Source of the DNA: Streptomyces hawaiiensis
GTDB taxonomy: Bacteria > Actinomycetota > Actinomycetes > Streptomycetales > Streptomycetaceae
NCBI RefSeq assembly: GCF_004803895.1
Contig: NZ_CP021978.1
Location: 4,836,001-4,900,000 of the forward strand
Length of the DNA stretch: 64,000 nucleotides
Direction of reading: 5' to 3'
A program made the position numbers and the translations under genes. How positions within the stretch are numbered: the first letter of the stretch is position 1; each line of letters begins with the position of its first letter. Positions 51,142-59,651 of the stretch are shown piece by piece. Under the pieces are notes generated by a model. That model did no database searches, had not been told where the DNA came from, and worked only from the letters and a program-made list of their open reading frames with translations.

Positions 51142-51275
51142 GGTTCACAGCTTTGACCGGGACCGCGCACAGTGCATCCTGAGTACGCCCATGGAACCTG
51201 GGCCATGACGGCTGCGTTGATACTTTGAGGCAGCCAGCCCAGCCCGTACCCCACAGCAGCAGGAGCCACATCCCC

Positions 51276-52157
51276 GTGACCACGCTTGCGCTCGGCCCCG
51301 AGTGGCTCAGCCCGGACTACCTGATCTCGACGTTCAGCCTGCCCGGCATCCTGCTCATCGTCTTCGCGGAGTCCGGTCTCTTCGCCTTCCTGCCGGGTGA
51401 CTCCCTGCTGTTCACGGCGGGTCTCTTCGTGGCAGAGGGCACCTACATCACCCAGCCGCTGTGGCTGGTCTGCACATTGATCGTGCTCGCCGCCGTCATC
51501 GGCGACCAAGTGGGCTACATGATCGGCAAGTTCCTGGGCCCGAAGCTGTTCAACCGCCCCAACTCCAAGCTCTTCAAACAGGAGAACCTGGACAAGGCCC
51601 ACGAGTTCATGGAGAAGTACGGCCCCAAGGCGATCGTCCTGGCCCGCTTCGTCCCCATCGTGCGCACCTTCGCCCCCATCGTGGCCGGCGCCGGCCGCAT
51701 GAAGTACCGCACGTTCCTGACGTACAACGTCATCGGGGGTATCGCCTGGGGCACCGGCGTCACCCTCGCGGGTTACTGGCTCGGCCAGATCGACTTCATC
51801 AAGAAGAACGTCGAGTCGATCCTCATCCTCATCGTCCTGCTCTCGGTCGTCCCCATCATCGTCGAGTACCTGCGCGACCGTTCGAAGAAGAAGCGCGCGG
51901 CGGCGCAGGCCCCCGCGGAGCGGCAGCAGCAGCCCCCCGCCATGGACGACGCGACGACCCAGCTCCGCCGCATCACCCCGGACGACCAGCCGCCCCACCA
52001 GCAGCCGCAGCAGCCCCCGTACGGCCACCAGAACGGCTACAACGACCAGCAGTACTACGGCCAGTACCCGCAGAGCCCGGGCTACGGCCGGCAGCAGCCG
52101 CAGCAGCCGCAGCAGCCGTACGGCACGCAGCAGGGCCCCTACAACAACGGCTACTGA
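51276..52157 (+). CDS. DedA family membrane protein
   Basis: The 293-residue protein has the DedA/SNARE-associated core (FAESGLFAFLPGDSLLFTAGLF; GDQVGYMIGKFLGPKLFNR; ARFVPIVRTFAPIVAGAGRM) with about five helices. The last 85 residues are a Gln/Pro/Tyr/Gly-rich tail. DedA proteins move undecaprenyl phosphate or other lipids and support membrane homeostasis. GTG 51276 follows AGGAG. This is an intact relative of the interrupted gene at 22499-23131. Confidence 0.9.
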   Translation: MTTLALGPEWLSPDYLISTFSLPGILLIVFAESGLFAFLPGDSLLFTAGLFVAEGTYITQPLWLVCTLIVLAAVIGDQVGYMIGKFLGPKLFNRPNSKLFKQENLDKAHEFMEKYGPKAIVLARFVPIVRTFAPIVAGAGRMKYRTFLTYNVIGGIAWGTGVTLAGYWLGQIDFIKKNVESILILIVLLSVVPIIVEYLRDRSKKKRAAAQAPAERQQQPPAMDDATTQLRRITPDDQPPHQQPQQPPYGHQNGYNDQQYYGQYPQSPGYGRQQPQQPQQPYGTQQGPYNNGY

Positions 52158-52237
52158 GCCGGCCTTCCCGCGGGAGCGCGGGGCACCGCGCGAACAGCCC
52201 CCACGGGCCCACGGCCGCCAACGGACCCACAGCCTCT

Positions 52238-53959
52238 TTAGAAGCCCCTGGTCCGCTTGGCGGCCCGCCGCTTCTCCGCGGACCCGATCCGCAGGAACAT
52301 CCTGGAGATCTCCGACCCGAGATTCACCCCGATGGCGATGGCCATGGCGAGCGCCACCGCCTTGGACAGCGACACCAGCCCCTCGTCCACCTCGTTCTGC
52401 GCGATCGCCAGCAGCCCGAAGTACGTCGCGGAACCCGGCAGCAAGGGGCCGATCGCCGCCGTCGTGTAGGGCAGGGCGGAGGCGAACTGGTACCGGGACA
52501 GCAACTGCCCGAACAATCCCACCAGCCCCGCGGCCGCTGCCGTCGAGGCCACCGGCGAGATGTCCCCCGCGTAGTGCATCGCGCCGTACACGACCCACGC
52601 GACACCGCCGTTCAGCGTCACCCACACCACGGTGGAACGTTCCTGCTGGAGCAGTACCGCGAACGCCAGTGACAGCAGCATCGACGCGCCGATCATCATC
52701 ACCGGGTCGTCGGAGGCCCCGAGCGCCTGGTCGGGGTTCAGCCGCGCCCCCAGCTGCACGCCGAAGTACAGCACCATCAGCACACCGGCGACGATGCCGA
52801 CGAAGAAGTACATGACCTCCAGCAGCCGCGCGGACGCGGTGATGTAGAAGCCGGTCAGCCCGTCCTGCACACCCGCCACCAGCGCCCGCCCGGGCAGCAG
52901 CGCGAACAGCCCACCGGTGATCACCGCGGAGGCCTTCACATCCACATGGCCCAGCGTCAGCGCGATCCCGATCGCGGCCGGCGGTGTCGCGGCCACCGTG
53001 AACTGGTAGAACTCCGGCAGCCCACGCCCCGCGCACAGCCACGCCAGCCGGTCACCGAGCATCGCGCCCAGCGCCGCCGCGACGAACACGATCAGATCGC
53101 CGCCGACGAGCACGGACGCCGCACCGGCCAGCAGCCCGCTCGCACCGGTCAGCGCCCAGCCGGGGTAGGGGTGCCGGTTGCGGCGGATCTCCGCCAGCCG
53201 CCGGTAGGCCTCCTCCAGCGAGACCGCCGTCTCGTCGTCGCTGAGGTCGTCCACCAGCTGGTACACGGCCGCCAGCCGCGTGTAGTCGGTGCCCCGGCGG
53301 CGCACGGTCCGCGACGCCGTGACCGGGTCGTCGACGAGGGACGGCTGGTACGAGATCGCCAGCAGCGTGAAGGTGACGTTGGGCTCGCAGCGGTCCAGGC
53401 CGTAGGAGCGGCAGACGGCGAACATCGCCGCCTCCACGTCCTCGGCACCCTCACCGCCCGCCAGCAGCAACTCGCCGATACGCAGCGTCAGGTCGAGCAC
53501 GCGCGGCACCGCGGGCCCGCTCTCGTCGCCGCCGCGCTGGATCGCCTCCGGCGCCGGCCGCTCCGCCACCGGCATGCGCAGCATCGTGCGCATCCGGTCC
53601 TGCCAGGGCACGTCCTTGGTCAGGCTCACCACGGGGATCCCGCTGGGCGGTGTGAAGGCCGTCGGGGCGTGCTTCGCGCTGTACGTGCTCGGCGGGGTGA
53701 ACGCCGACCCCTCCTGCTCCACCGAGGGCGCCCCATGGACGTCCAGCCCCTGCGGCACGGCGAACTCCGAGGTGGTCTCGGACTCCGTGGGGGCCGTTCT
53801 GTGGAAGGCCAGTCCCTCGGGGAGCGCGAACTCCGACGTCGTGGACATGTCCCCGTCGACGCCGGTCCCGGCCGGAGGCAGGAACGCACTCCTCGCCTCG
53901 TCCGATTTCGGTTTGCGGTCCTCCGCGTCCGTCACTGCCTGGCGCTCCCTGTACGACAC
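52238..53959 (-). CDS. ThrE-type threonine/serine exporter
   Basis: This 573-residue protein combines a ThrE domain (from about residue 150, with LRIGELLLAGGEGAEDVEAAM and the first helices near 280-400) and a second ThrE_2-like membrane domain to the end. The N-terminal 130 residues are a polar extension. It exports threonine and serine. GTG 53959 is used; GTG 53935, 24 bases downstream and also with a GGAG nearby, is an alternative. A hairpin separates it from the pyrophosphatase gene. Confidence 0.9.
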   Translation of the reverse strand: MSYRERQAVTDAEDRKPKSDEARSAFLPPAGTGVDGDMSTTSEFALPEGLAFHRTAPTESETTSEFAVPQGLDVHGAPSVEQEGSAFTPPSTYSAKHAPTAFTPPSGIPVVSLTKDVPWQDRMRTMLRMPVAERPAPEAIQRGGDESGPAVPRVLDLTLRIGELLLAGGEGAEDVEAAMFAVCRSYGLDRCEPNVTFTLLAISYQPSLVDDPVTASRTVRRRGTDYTRLAAVYQLVDDLSDDETAVSLEEAYRRLAEIRRNRHPYPGWALTGASGLLAGAASVLVGGDLIVFVAAALGAMLGDRLAWLCAGRGLPEFYQFTVAATPPAAIGIALTLGHVDVKASAVITGGLFALLPGRALVAGVQDGLTGFYITASARLLEVMYFFVGIVAGVLMVLYFGVQLGARLNPDQALGASDDPVMMIGASMLLSLAFAVLLQQERSTVVWVTLNGGVAWVVYGAMHYAGDISPVASTAAAAGLVGLFGQLLSRYQFASALPYTTAAIGPLLPGSATYFGLLAIAQNEVDEGLVSLSKAVALAMAIAIGVNLGSEISRMFLRIGSAEKRRAAKRTRGF

Positions 53960-54007
53960 GTCAGCCTCGTACCCCCCACAGCCTCAGTATGCGCACAGAC
54001 GGACGAA

Positions 54008-54035
54008 CGGGCCGCACGCGCAGGCGTGCGGCCCG
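54008..54035 (-). terminator. Hairpin terminator after pyrophosphatase
   Basis: CGGGCCGCACGC (54008-54019) pairs perfectly with GCGTGCGGCCCG (54024-54035) over a GCAG loop. It follows the stop of ppa on the minus strand by 20 bases. Confidence 0.75.
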
Positions 54036-54055
54036 TGAGTGTCAGGAGAGGGGGG

Positions 54056-54547
54056 TCAGTGACCGCCCTGGTCCTTGAAACGCTTGTAGGACCGCTCGAT
54101 CTCGGCCTCGGCGTCGGTACGGCCCACCCAGTCGGCGCCCTCGACGGACTTGCCGGGCTCCAGGTCCTTGTAGACCTCGAAGAAGTGCTGGATCTCCAGG
54201 CGGTCGAACTCCGACACGTGGTGGATGTCCCGCAGGTGCTCCACACGCGGGTCCGTCGACGGCACGCACAGCAGCTTGTCGTCGCCGCCCGCCTCGTCCG
54301 TCATGCGGAACATGCCGATCGCCCGGCAGCGGATCAGGCAGCCCGGGAACGTCGGCTCGTCGAGGATGACCAGCGCGTCCAGCGGGTCGCCGTCCTCGCC
54401 GAGGGTGTTCTCGACGAAGCCGTAGTCGGTCGGGTAGGCGGTCGAGGTGAAGAGTCGCCGGTCCAGGCGGATACGACCGGTCTCGTGGTCCACCTCGTAC
54501 TTGTTGCGCGAACCCTTCGGAATCTCGATCGTGACGTCGAACTCCAC
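54056..54547 (-). CDS. ppa: Inorganic pyrophosphatase
   Basis: This 163-residue family I pyrophosphatase has the EIPKGSRNKYEVDHETG and DYGFVENTLGEDGDPLDALV motifs with the metal-binding aspartates. It hydrolyses pyrophosphate from biosynthesis. GTG 54547 is preferred to the upstream in-frame start at 54571 because GGAGGAG lies just ahead of it and it gives the family's usual length. Confidence 0.97.
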   Translation of the reverse strand: MEFDVTIEIPKGSRNKYEVDHETGRIRLDRRLFTSTAYPTDYGFVENTLGEDGDPLDALVILDEPTFPGCLIRCRAIGMFRMTDEAGGDDKLLCVPSTDPRVEHLRDIHHVSEFDRLEIQHFFEVYKDLEPGKSVEGADWVGRTDAEAEIERSYKRFKDQGGH

Positions 54548-54632
54548 CGGTGGCTCCTCCATGATCAACACATAGTTCTGGTGGTTAAGTGTCCCTCACG
54601 CAGGTGTGTGATCGCGAAAGGGGCTGGTGGTC

Positions 54633-56213
54633 GTGCCAGAGCTGAGGCCTTGGCGTGCCGCGAAACCGCACGTGGTGCGGATCGCGGATGCCGTACGACC
54701 GCGCCTGGCCCGGGCCGCAGCGGCCACGAAACCACAGCTCGCGCGGCTCGCACGAGCCGGGAAGCCGCAGGTCACGCAGGTTACGCGGTCGAAGACCTGG
54801 CAGTACACCGCGGGCGCCGCCACCGCCGGACTCGCACTGGCCGCCGGTGTGGTGACCGCCGCCGGCCCCTGGGACTCCTCGGGTCAGCGTACGGCCGAGC
54901 GGGACCGGGCAGTGGCGCTCGGCCGCGCGGGTGGCACAGATCACGGCAGCGCCCCCGGCGCGCCCGGCCGGCCCCGGCCCGCCCCCAGCGCCGGACCGGT
55001 GCTGACCGGCCTCGGCGGCGTCAGCACCGTGAAGTCCGCCCCGGACGGCAAGGCCCTCACGGACGCCCTCACGCCCCTGCTGAAGGACCCGGCCCTCGGC
55101 CCCCGGCCCGCCGCCGCCGTCATCGACGTCACCACCGGCAGGCGCCTGTTCGGCAAGACCTCGGACGCCGCGCTCACCCCGGCCTCGACGACGAAGGTCG
55201 CCACGGCCGTCGCCGCGCTGTCCGCGATGGGCCCCGACCACCGCCTCACCACCCGCGCCGCGCTGGAACCCGACACCAGGGAAGTCGTCCTGGTCGGCGG
55301 CGGCGACCCCACGCTCACGGCCCGCGAGAGCACCGACGGCGCGGCGAGCCTGCGCACCCTGGCCGCCGGGACGGCCGCCGCCCTCGCCGACCGGGGCATC
55401 CGCGACGTGACCCTCTCCTACGACACGACCCTCTACGCGGGCGACGAAATGCACCCGATCGGGGTCGACGGCAATCTCGCCCTCGTCAGCCCCCTGATGG
55501 CCGACGAAGGCCGCACGGACGACTCGACGAGCGGCCCGGTCGAGCGCGTGCCGGACCCGGCGGCGGACGCGGCCCGCCGCTTCGGGGACCTCCTGAAGTC
55601 CCACGGCATCAAGACGACGGCCCCCGGCCCGTCCAAGGCCACGACCCGCGCCAAGACCCTCGCGGCGGTCTCCTCGCCCCCGCTCTCCGCCGTCGTCGAA
55701 CGCATGCTGACCAACAGCGACAACGACATCGCCGAAGCCCTCGCTCGCCAGACGGCGATCGCCACGGGCAACCGGGCCGACTTCGCCGGCGCCGGCAAGG
55801 CCATCGGCTCCCGGTTGCGGGGGCTCGGCCTCCCCCTGAAGGGCGCCGCCTTCAAGGACGGCAGCGGCCTGAACCGCGCCGACCGACTGACCCCCGACCT
55901 CCTCACAGCGCTGCTCGCGAAAGCGGCCGACCCCTCCCACCCCGAGCTCCGCCCGGCCCTCACCGGCCTCCCCGTCGCCGGCTTCACCGGCACCCTGACC
56001 ACCCGTTACACGGACGGAGCATCCGGCGTCGTCCGCGCCAAGACCGGCACCCTCTCGGGCGTCCACACCCTCGCGGGCACCCTGGTCGACGAGGACGGCC
56101 GCCTGCTGGCCTTCGCGTTCATGGCCACCGGCACCGACGGGACCCTCCCGACGGCGACCCAGCAGGCCCTGGACAGAGTGGCGAGCGCACTGGCGGCGTG
56201 CGGCTGCAGGTGA
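54633..56213 (+). CDS. dacB: D-alanyl-D-alanine carboxypeptidase (PBP4 type)
   Basis: The 526-residue penicillin-binding protein has an N-terminal membrane anchor (about 55-80), a Ser/Pro-rich linker and an S13 peptidase domain: the nucleophile Ser185 in STTK, SDN in NSDND and KTG in AKTGTL. It trims peptidoglycan stem peptides outside the membrane. GTG 54633 is preferred over GTG 54627 because the GAAAGGGG site ends nine bases before it. It is divergent from ppa. Confidence 0.92.
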   Translation: MPELRPWRAAKPHVVRIADAVRPRLARAAAATKPQLARLARAGKPQVTQVTRSKTWQYTAGAATAGLALAAGVVTAAGPWDSSGQRTAERDRAVALGRAGGTDHGSAPGAPGRPRPAPSAGPVLTGLGGVSTVKSAPDGKALTDALTPLLKDPALGPRPAAAVIDVTTGRRLFGKTSDAALTPASTTKVATAVAALSAMGPDHRLTTRAALEPDTREVVLVGGGDPTLTARESTDGAASLRTLAAGTAAALADRGIRDVTLSYDTTLYAGDEMHPIGVDGNLALVSPLMADEGRTDDSTSGPVERVPDPAADAARRFGDLLKSHGIKTTAPGPSKATTRAKTLAAVSSPPLSAVVERMLTNSDNDIAEALARQTAIATGNRADFAGAGKAIGSRLRGLGLPLKGAAFKDGSGLNRADRLTPDLLTALLAKAADPSHPELRPALTGLPVAGFTGTLTTRYTDGASGVVRAKTGTLSGVHTLAGTLVDEDGRLLAFAFMATGTDGTLPTATQQALDRVASALAACGCR

Positions 56214-56516
56214 ACGGGGCGCCCGCGGCGGCCGGTCGCCCCACCCGGCCACCGCCCCCGCCGCGGGCACCTCGTCCGCCCGGCCGCCGGCCCGCCCAGC
56301 CACGGGCAGTCGCTCGGCCGCCCGCTGGCTGTCGCCCAGCCACGGGCAGTCGCTCGGCCAGGCGGAACGGGTGGGCGCGGCCCTCGGCGTCGTGTTCCCG
56401 CCGAGCGACAAAAACCCTGCCCGACCCCGCCGGCGCCGAGTACCTGAGAACGAACCCGGCATCACCCGGCCCTCGCCGCCCTGCCCCAGCGGCGAGCGCT
56501 CACGTACGGTTGACGC
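56214..56516. repeat. Gene-free stretch with a 26-bp direct repeat
   Basis: About 300 bases without a gene. Two identical 26-base copies lie at 56294-56319 and 56334-56359, both including GCCCAGCCACGGGCAGTC. They start 40 bases apart. Function unknown; slippage or a two-copy protein binding site are both possible. Confidence 0.6.
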
Positions 56517-57644
56517 ATGACGAGCATCGGTGGTGCTTCAACCGGCATGGTCGACTGGAATCTCGCGGTCGCGACCGCGACCCGGCTCGTGCGGCCGGGC
56601 CCGGAGGTCAGTCGCGACGAGGCCCGGGCCGTCGTCGCGGAGCTGCGCAGGCATGCCAGGGCCTCGGAGCAACATGTCCGCGGATTCACCCTTCTGGGCA
56701 CCGAGGAAGGCCACGACACCCCCGTCCTGGTGGTCGACCGGCCGGGCTGGATCCGTGCGAACGTCGCCGGGTTCCGGGAGATCCTCCGGCCCCTGCTCGA
56801 CAAGTTGCAGGAACGGCGCGGCGACACCCCCGGCGGCTCGGTGATGAGCGCCGTCGGCGGCAAGGTCACCGGCGTCGAACTCGGCATGCTGCTGTCCTTC
56901 CTGGCCTCCCGTGTCCTCGGCCAGTACGAGACCTTCGCCCCGGCCACCCGCGAACTCCCCTCCGGCGGCAACGGCGGCGGCCGGCTCCTGCTCGTCGCCC
57001 CGAACATCGTCCACGTGGAGCGCGAACTCGACGTCGATCCGCACGACTTCAGGCTCTGGGTGTGCCTGCACGAGGAGACGCACCGCACCCAGTTCACCGC
57101 CGTGCCCTGGCTGCGGGACCACCTTGAGGGTGAAATCCAGTCGTTCCTGGCGGAGACCGACGTCGACCCCATGACCGTCCTGGAACGCGTCCGCGAAGCC
57201 GCCCAGACCCTCGCCGGAGGCCGCCCCGAGGCCGAGGAGGACGACGGGGGCCGCTCCCTCGTCGAGATCGTCCAGACCCCCGCCCAGCGCGAGATCCTCG
57301 GCCGCCTCACGGCCGTGATGTCCCTGCTGGAGGGCCACGCCGACTTCGTGATGGACGGCGTCGGCCCGGACGTCGTACCGACCGTCGGGGAGATCCGCGA
57401 GAAGTTCCAGCAGCGCCGCGCCAAGGGCGCCTCCCGCCTGGACCTGGCCCTGCGCAAGCTGCTCGGCCTGGACGCCAAGCTCCGCCAGTACCGGGACGGC
57501 GAACGCTTCGTGCGGGCCGTCGTCGACGAGGTCGGCATGGACGGCTTCAACCGCGTGTGGACCTCGCCCAACACCCTCCCCACCAAGTCGGAGATCGCCA
57601 AACCGGCGGACTGGGTCGCGCGGGTGCATCGCAGGGCCGAGTAG
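56517..57644 (+). CDS. Zinc-dependent metalloprotease (DUF2342 family)
   Basis: This 375-residue protein belongs to the actinobacterial zincin family sometimes annotated as coenzyme F420 biosynthesis associated. The zinc motif HEETH occupies residues 185-189 (VCLHEETHRTQF), and a downstream EGHADFVMDGVG supplies the third ligand. It is intracellular as far as can be seen, without a signal peptide. It lies just upstream of tilS and hpt, a conserved order in Streptomyces. Confidence 0.88.
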   Translation: MTSIGGASTGMVDWNLAVATATRLVRPGPEVSRDEARAVVAELRRHARASEQHVRGFTLLGTEEGHDTPVLVVDRPGWIRANVAGFREILRPLLDKLQERRGDTPGGSVMSAVGGKVTGVELGMLLSFLASRVLGQYETFAPATRELPSGGNGGGRLLLVAPNIVHVERELDVDPHDFRLWVCLHEETHRTQFTAVPWLRDHLEGEIQSFLAETDVDPMTVLERVREAAQTLAGGRPEAEEDDGGRSLVEIVQTPAQREILGRLTAVMSLLEGHADFVMDGVGPDVVPTVGEIREKFQQRRAKGASRLDLALRKLLGLDAKLRQYRDGERFVRAVVDEVGMDGFNRVWTSPNTLPTKSEIAKPADWVARVHRRAE

Positions 57645-57840
57645 TGAACATCGCGGGAAGGTCGTGAAAGGAAACCGGCCGACGGCAGGCGAACGCCCCT
57701 GTAATCACCCGTCCGAGGGACCGTGAGGCAGGGGTAGGCGTGCAATGCTCGGGGAACGGCCCGGTTCTGTCACCATCTACACACTCTGCGTGACCGACAC
57801 GCGGGCTCACCCCCCGAAAACTTCATGAAGGGAACCGGAC

Positions 57841-58878
57841 ATGGGTCCCCATCCTGCGGTCGCGGCGATACGCCTGGCGGTCCGCCGCGTCCTCCACGAC
57901 CTCCTCACCGAACACCACCGCGCCCCCGCCGCGGTCCCGCACGCCCCCTCGCACGAGCAGCCGCCCCCGCCGCTCGTGCTCGTGGCGTGCTCCGGCGGCG
58001 CCGACTCCATGGCCCTGGCCTCCGCCCTCGCCTTCGAATCCCCCAAGCTCGGCATCAGGGCCGGCGGCGTCACCGTCGACCACGGCCTCCAGCCCGGTTC
58101 CGACGCCCGCGCCGAGGAGGTCGTCCAGCGCCTGCGTGAACTCGGCCTCGACCCCGTCGACTCCGTCGCCGTCACCGTCGGCCGGGCCGGCGGACCCGAA
58201 GCCGCCGCCCGCGACGCCCGCTACGCCGCCCTCGACACCGCGGCCGAACGCCACGGCGCCGCCGCGGTCCTGCTCGGCCACACCCGCGACGACCAGGCCG
58301 AAACCGTCCTGCTCGGCCTCGCCCGGGGCTCCGGCATCCGCTCCCTGTCCGGAATGGCCGCGGTCTCGGGGGCCGGCGGCCGTTACCGGCGCCCCTTCCT
58401 GGAACTCGACCGGCAGACCGCCCGCAAGGCCTGCATGGTCCAGTCCCTGCCCGTCTGGGACGACCCCCACAACGCCGACCCGGCCTACACCCGCTCCCGG
58501 CTGCGTCAGGAGGGCCTGCCCGCGCTGGAGAAGGCCCTCGGCAAGGGCGTCGTCGAGGCCCTCGCCCGTACGGCCCGGCTCTCCCGCGACGACGCCGACG
58601 CCCTCGACTCCTGGGCCGGCCAGGCCGAGGCCACCGTCCGCGACGCCGCAGGACTCCTGGAGTGCGCCAAGCTCTACGCCCTGCCGCCCGCCGTACGCCG
58701 CCGCGTCCTGCGCCGGGCCGCCATCGCGGCCGGTGCGCCCGCCGGATCGCTCTTCGCCCGCCACATCGAGGAAGTCGACCGGCTGATCACCGGTTGGCGC
58801 GGTCAGGGAGCCATCAACCTCCCCGGCAAGGTCGTGGCCCGGCGCCAGGGTGGCAGACTGGTGATTCGGCAAGGCTGA
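57841..58878 (+). CDS. tilS: tRNA(Ile)-lysidine synthetase
   Basis: This 345-residue N-type ATP pyrophosphatase has the PP-loop SGGADS at residues 51-56 and GHTRDDQAETVLLGLARGSG. It converts the wobble C of tRNA-Ile(CAU) to lysidine, an essential step. The gene is followed 61 bases later by hpt, the classic tilS-hpt-ftsH order. ATG 57841 lies after a GAAGGGAAC site. Confidence 0.95.
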   Translation: MGPHPAVAAIRLAVRRVLHDLLTEHHRAPAAVPHAPSHEQPPPPLVLVACSGGADSMALASALAFESPKLGIRAGGVTVDHGLQPGSDARAEEVVQRLRELGLDPVDSVAVTVGRAGGPEAAARDARYAALDTAAERHGAAAVLLGHTRDDQAETVLLGLARGSGIRSLSGMAAVSGAGGRYRRPFLELDRQTARKACMVQSLPVWDDPHNADPAYTRSRLRQEGLPALEKALGKGVVEALARTARLSRDDADALDSWAGQAEATVRDAAGLLECAKLYALPPAVRRRVLRRAAIAAGAPAGSLFARHIEEVDRLITGWRGQGAINLPGKVVARRQGGRLVIRQG

Positions 58879-58939
58879 ACCACGACCCCTCCCCGCAGCC
58901 GGCGGAGGGGCCGCTCGGCCGGTGGGACGACCGAAAGTG

Positions 58940-59500
58940 ATGCGGGTGGACGCGAAAGACATGGGTGCCGACCTCGAGAAGGTGCTCATCACCAAGGAAG
59001 AGATCGACGCCAAGCTGACCGAACTGGCGGCGAAGATCGACGCGGAGTACGCGGGCAAGGACCTGCTGATCGTCGGAGTCCTCAAGGGCGCGGTGATGGT
59101 CATGGCCGACCTCGCCCGGGCGCTGTCCACCCCCGTCACCATGGACTGGATGGCCGTATCCTCGTACGGGGCGGGCACCCAGTCCTCCGGTGTGGTGCGG
59201 ATCCTCAAGGACCTCGACACCGACATCAAGGGCAAGCACGTCCTGATCGTCGAGGACATCATCGACTCCGGCCTGACCCTGTCCTGGCTGCTCTCCAACC
59301 TCGGCTCGCGCGAGCCCGCCTCCCTCAAGGTGTGCACGCTGCTGCGCAAGCCCGAGGCCGCGAAGGTCGCCATCGACGTGGAATGGGTCGGCTTCGACAT
59401 CCCCAACGAATTCGTCGTGGGCTACGGCCTCGACTACGCCGAGAAGTACCGCAACCTCCCGTTCGTCGGTACGCTCGCGCCCCACGTGTACGGCGGCTGA
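58940..59500 (+). CDS. hpt: Hypoxanthine phosphoribosyltransferase
   Basis: The 186-residue protein has the PRPP-binding VLIVEDIIDSG motif and a conserved VSSYGAGTQSSGVV loop. It salvages hypoxanthine and guanine. ATG 58940 gives the expected family length; GTG 58922 and GTG 58937 are in-frame alternatives. It lies between tilS and ftsH. Confidence 0.95.
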   Translation: MRVDAKDMGADLEKVLITKEEIDAKLTELAAKIDAEYAGKDLLIVGVLKGAVMVMADLARALSTPVTMDWMAVSSYGAGTQSSGVVRILKDLDTDIKGKHVLIVEDIIDSGLTLSWLLSNLGSREPASLKVCTLLRKPEAAKVAIDVEWVGFDIPNEFVVGYGLDYAEKYRNLPFVGTLAPHVYGG

Positions 59501-59651
59501 AAACCCGGCCGGTCGTGCCGTGACGGTGATCGGGAACCCCAGCGGGCTTCCCGCCGTTGGAGCAGGCGTAGACGGATCGCCAGCTGTCCCACGCGGCTTC
59601 AGGTGACAATGCTGGGGTACCGTCCGAAGAACAGTCTTTATCAAACTCACT

